From positions 1 to 64,000 of the forward strand of contig JAFZHY010000022.1 in the NCBI GenBank assembly GCA_017554615.1: 64,000 nt of DNA, given 5' to 3'. Positions 62,424 to 64,000 of this stretch are shown piece by piece. The stretch is from Clostridia bacterium (GTDB taxonomy: Bacteria > Bacillota > Clostridia > UMGS1840 > HGM11507). Under the pieces are notes generated by a model. The model was not told where the DNA came from, did no database searches, and saw nothing but the letters and a program-made list of their open reading frames with translations. Positions within the stretch are counted from its first letter, which is position 1. The number at the start of each line of letters is the position of its first letter. The translations under genes and the position numbers were made by a program.

Positions 62424-63800
62424 TTAAACCATCTGTTCAGGATGGAACACTTCGTCAAATTTTTCTTCGGTTAAGAAACCAAGTTCTACACAAGCCTGTT
62501 TTAAAGAAATGTTATCTTTAAATGCTTTTTTTGCAGTTTTTGCTGCATTTTCATATCCTATGTATGGGTTAAGAGCAGTAACAAGCATAAGTGAATTGTG
62601 AAGATTGTGATGCATTTTTTCTTTGTTTGCTTTTATGCCAACTGCACAGTTATTGTTAAAGGAAATAATCGCTTCTGATAAAAGTCTTGCAGACTGTAAA
62701 AAGTTATAGATACATACAGGCATAAATACATTAAGTTCAAAATTACCCTGAGATGCAGCCATACCGACACTAACATCGTTACCCATTACCTGAACAGCAA
62801 CCATTGTAACTGCTTCACACTGTGTAGGGTTAACTTTACCAGGCATAATTGAAGAACCAGGCTCGTTTTCAGGAATAAATATTTCGCCAAGACCGTCTCT
62901 TGGTCCGCTTGCAAGCCAACGGATGTCGTTTGCAATTTTTAGCATATCACAAGCAAGAGCCTTTATTGCACCGTGTGCAAACACCAATTCATCTTTTGAT
63001 GTAAGTGCATGGAATTTATTTTCTGCTGTAACAAAGTTTTTACCTGTAAGAAGTGCAACTTTTTTAGCAACTACTTCGCCGAATTCTTTAGGCGCGTTAA
63101 GACCTGTTCCAACTGCTGTACCACCAAGCGCAAGTTCTAAAAGAGGGGATATTGAACGCTCAATAAGTTCAACATCGCGTTCCAAACTTGATCTCCATCC
63201 GCTTATTTCCTGACTGAATGTAATAGGAGTAGCATCCTGAAGATGTGTTCTTCCGCTTTTAACAATACCTTCGTTTTCTTTTTCAAGTCTTTTAAATGTT
63301 TCTATAAGTGTTTTTGCAGCAGGGATAAGTTTATCCTCTAACATAAGAACTGCTGCAATATGCATAGCAGTAGGGAATGTGTCATTTGAAGACTGGCTCA
63401 TATTAACATCATCGTTCGGATGAAGAAGTTTTTTGCCTAAAATCATATTACCTCTGTTGGCAATTACTTCATTTGCATTCATATTAGACTGTGTGCCTGA
63501 ACCTGTCTGCCATACAACAAGAGGGAAGTTATCATTTAATTTTCCCATAATTACTTCATCACAAGCACTTTCTATTGCGCTTAGTTTTTCATCTGTCATT
63601 TTTTCTTTTTTAAGTTCGTTATTTGCCTGAGCCGCTGCTTTTTTAAGTATGCCGAATGCGTGGATAATTTCCTTAGGCATTGTTTCTATATTAACGCCTA
63701 TCTGGAAGTTTTCCTGGCTTCTTTGTGTCTGTGCAGCCCATAATTTATCGGCAGGTACTTTAACCTCGCCCATTGAATCGTGTTCTATACGGTATTCCAT
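62424..63800 (-). CDS. fumC: Fumarate hydratase class II
   Basis: The 458-residue enzyme of the aspartase/fumarase family carries GSSIMPGKVNPTQCE near residue 315, where TQCE distinguishes fumarase from aspartase, and TGSGTQSNMNANEV near residue 98 and SGRTHLQDATP. It interconverts malate and fumarate without an iron-sulfur cluster. It sits between the dehydrogenase at the window end and the hdr genes, consistent with a malate-fumarate-succinate route. Confidence 0.94.
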   Translation of the reverse strand: MEYRIEHDSMGEVKVPADKLWAAQTQRSQENFQIGVNIETMPKEIIHAFGILKKAAAQANNELKKEKMTDEKLSAIESACDEVIMGKLNDNFPLVVWQTGSGTQSNMNANEVIANRGNMILGKKLLHPNDDVNMSQSSNDTFPTAMHIAAVLMLEDKLIPAAKTLIETFKRLEKENEGIVKSGRTHLQDATPITFSQEISGWRSSLERDVELIERSISPLLELALGGTAVGTGLNAPKEFGEVVAKKVALLTGKNFVTAENKFHALTSKDELVFAHGAIKALACDMLKIANDIRWLASGPRDGLGEIFIPENEPGSSIMPGKVNPTQCEAVTMVAVQVMGNDVSVGMAASQGNFELNVFMPVCIYNFLQSARLLSEAIISFNNNCAVGIKANKEKMHHNLHNSLMLVTALNPYIGYENAAKTAKKAFKDNISLKQACVELGFLTEEKFDEVFHPEQMV

Positions 63801-63814
63801 AATCTTTATTCTCC

Positions 63815-64000
63815 TTACTTATTTATTTCAGCATCTTTGATTATTGATTTTAATTTATCAGCGCTGTTTTTAAGTTTAGCAATTTCTTCATCTGTAAGAG
63901 GAGGGTTAACCATTCCTCTTATACCTGTGCTTCCTATAATAGAAAGTGTGCTTAAACATACATCGTCAATTCCGTATTCACCGTGCATCATTGTTGATAC
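63815..64000 (-). CDS. Malate/lactate dehydrogenase, C-terminal part (cut by window end)
   Basis: Only the last 61 residues are in the window. GEYGIDDVCLSTLSIIGSTG followed by PLTDEEIAKLKNSADKLKSII is the conserved end of LDH/MDH-family proteins. Because fumC follows 14 bases later on the same strand, malate dehydrogenase is more likely than lactate dehydrogenase, but the discriminating residues lie outside the window. Confidence 0.8.
   Translation of the reverse strand, partial: VSTMMHGEYGIDDVCLSTLSIIGSTGIRGMVNPPLTDEEIAKLKNSADKLKSIIKDAEINK

Noticed and set aside
62424-63800. Aspartate ammonia-lyase
   Set aside because: The signature continues with TQCE, typical of class II fumarase, rather than the aspartase form, and the neighbours are malate/fumarate genes.

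Overview
The window is about one third GC and looks like a chromosomal segment of an anaerobic, spore-forming Clostridia bacterium, probably an uncultured gut or digester lineage. Evidence for this is the sporulation genes (spoIIP, sipL-like, spoVAC/AD/AE, cotJABC, a broken cwlD), the [FeFe] hydrogenase, pyruvate-type ferredoxin oxidoreductases, S-layer (SLH) proteins, and the complete absence of oxygen-dependent enzymes. All assignments rest on reading sequence motifs; no database search was run.

Layout. 40-7209 (+): a run of secreted, membrane and lipoprotein genes, two of them unusual fusions of a PstS-like phosphate-binding domain (one to a seven-helix membrane domain, one to SLH repeats). 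A Na/Pi cotransporter fused to PhoU follows (7365-9122). 9289-15577: lepA-hemW, tadA (-), serC-serA, and a CYTH-domain protein. 15844-19238 (-): parvulin, NifX-like protein, tRNA-Arg(CCU), lysA, and a cwlD-like amidase interrupted by a one-base indel. 19352-22076 (+): sipL-like gene and spoIIP. 22299-26367 (+): hydC-hydB-hydA, a trimeric electron-bifurcating hydrogenase. 26455-28289 (+): spoVAC-spoVAD-spoVAE. 28545-28621 (-): initiator tRNA-Met. 28847-34689 (+): a T-box leader, probably reading a tyrosine codon, in front of a sodium/solute symporter, an acid-CoA ligase and indolepyruvate:ferredoxin oxidoreductase (iorAB). 34776-35840 (+): cotJA-cotJB-cotJC. 35897-50968: an AraC regulator diverging from a GH3 enzyme and a block of S-layer-anchored or secreted carbohydrate-active proteins including a heparinase II/III-type polysaccharide lyase. 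51100-52857 (+): phenylacetate-CoA ligase plus a double-ACT protein. 53112-53471 (-): a four-helix-bundle (S23-like) protein between two hairpin arrays. 53660-64000 (-): one long operon encoding malate/lactate dehydrogenase (cut by the window end), fumarase, HdrBCA, an MvhD/FlxD protein, FlxC/B/A-like proteins and a two-subunit soluble fumarate reductase.

How it fits together. The energy genes point to a fermenter that handles electrons by flavin-based bifurcation: HydABC couples NADH and ferredoxin to H2, and the 53.7-64 kb operon looks like an NADH-dependent Flx-Hdr machine tied to the malate-fumarate-succinate branch. The T-box operon reads most simply as uptake, activation and reductive carboxylation of aryl acids to regain tyrosine or related amino acids, rather than their breakdown.

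The most unusual non-coding signal is a set of four arrays of tiny hairpins joined by short conserved linkers. Each sits immediately beyond a terminator between convergent or same-strand genes, and two share nearly identical terminators. These arrays, the T-box/ior operon and the Hdr-Flx-fumarate reductase operon are the best candidates for undescribed biology here.
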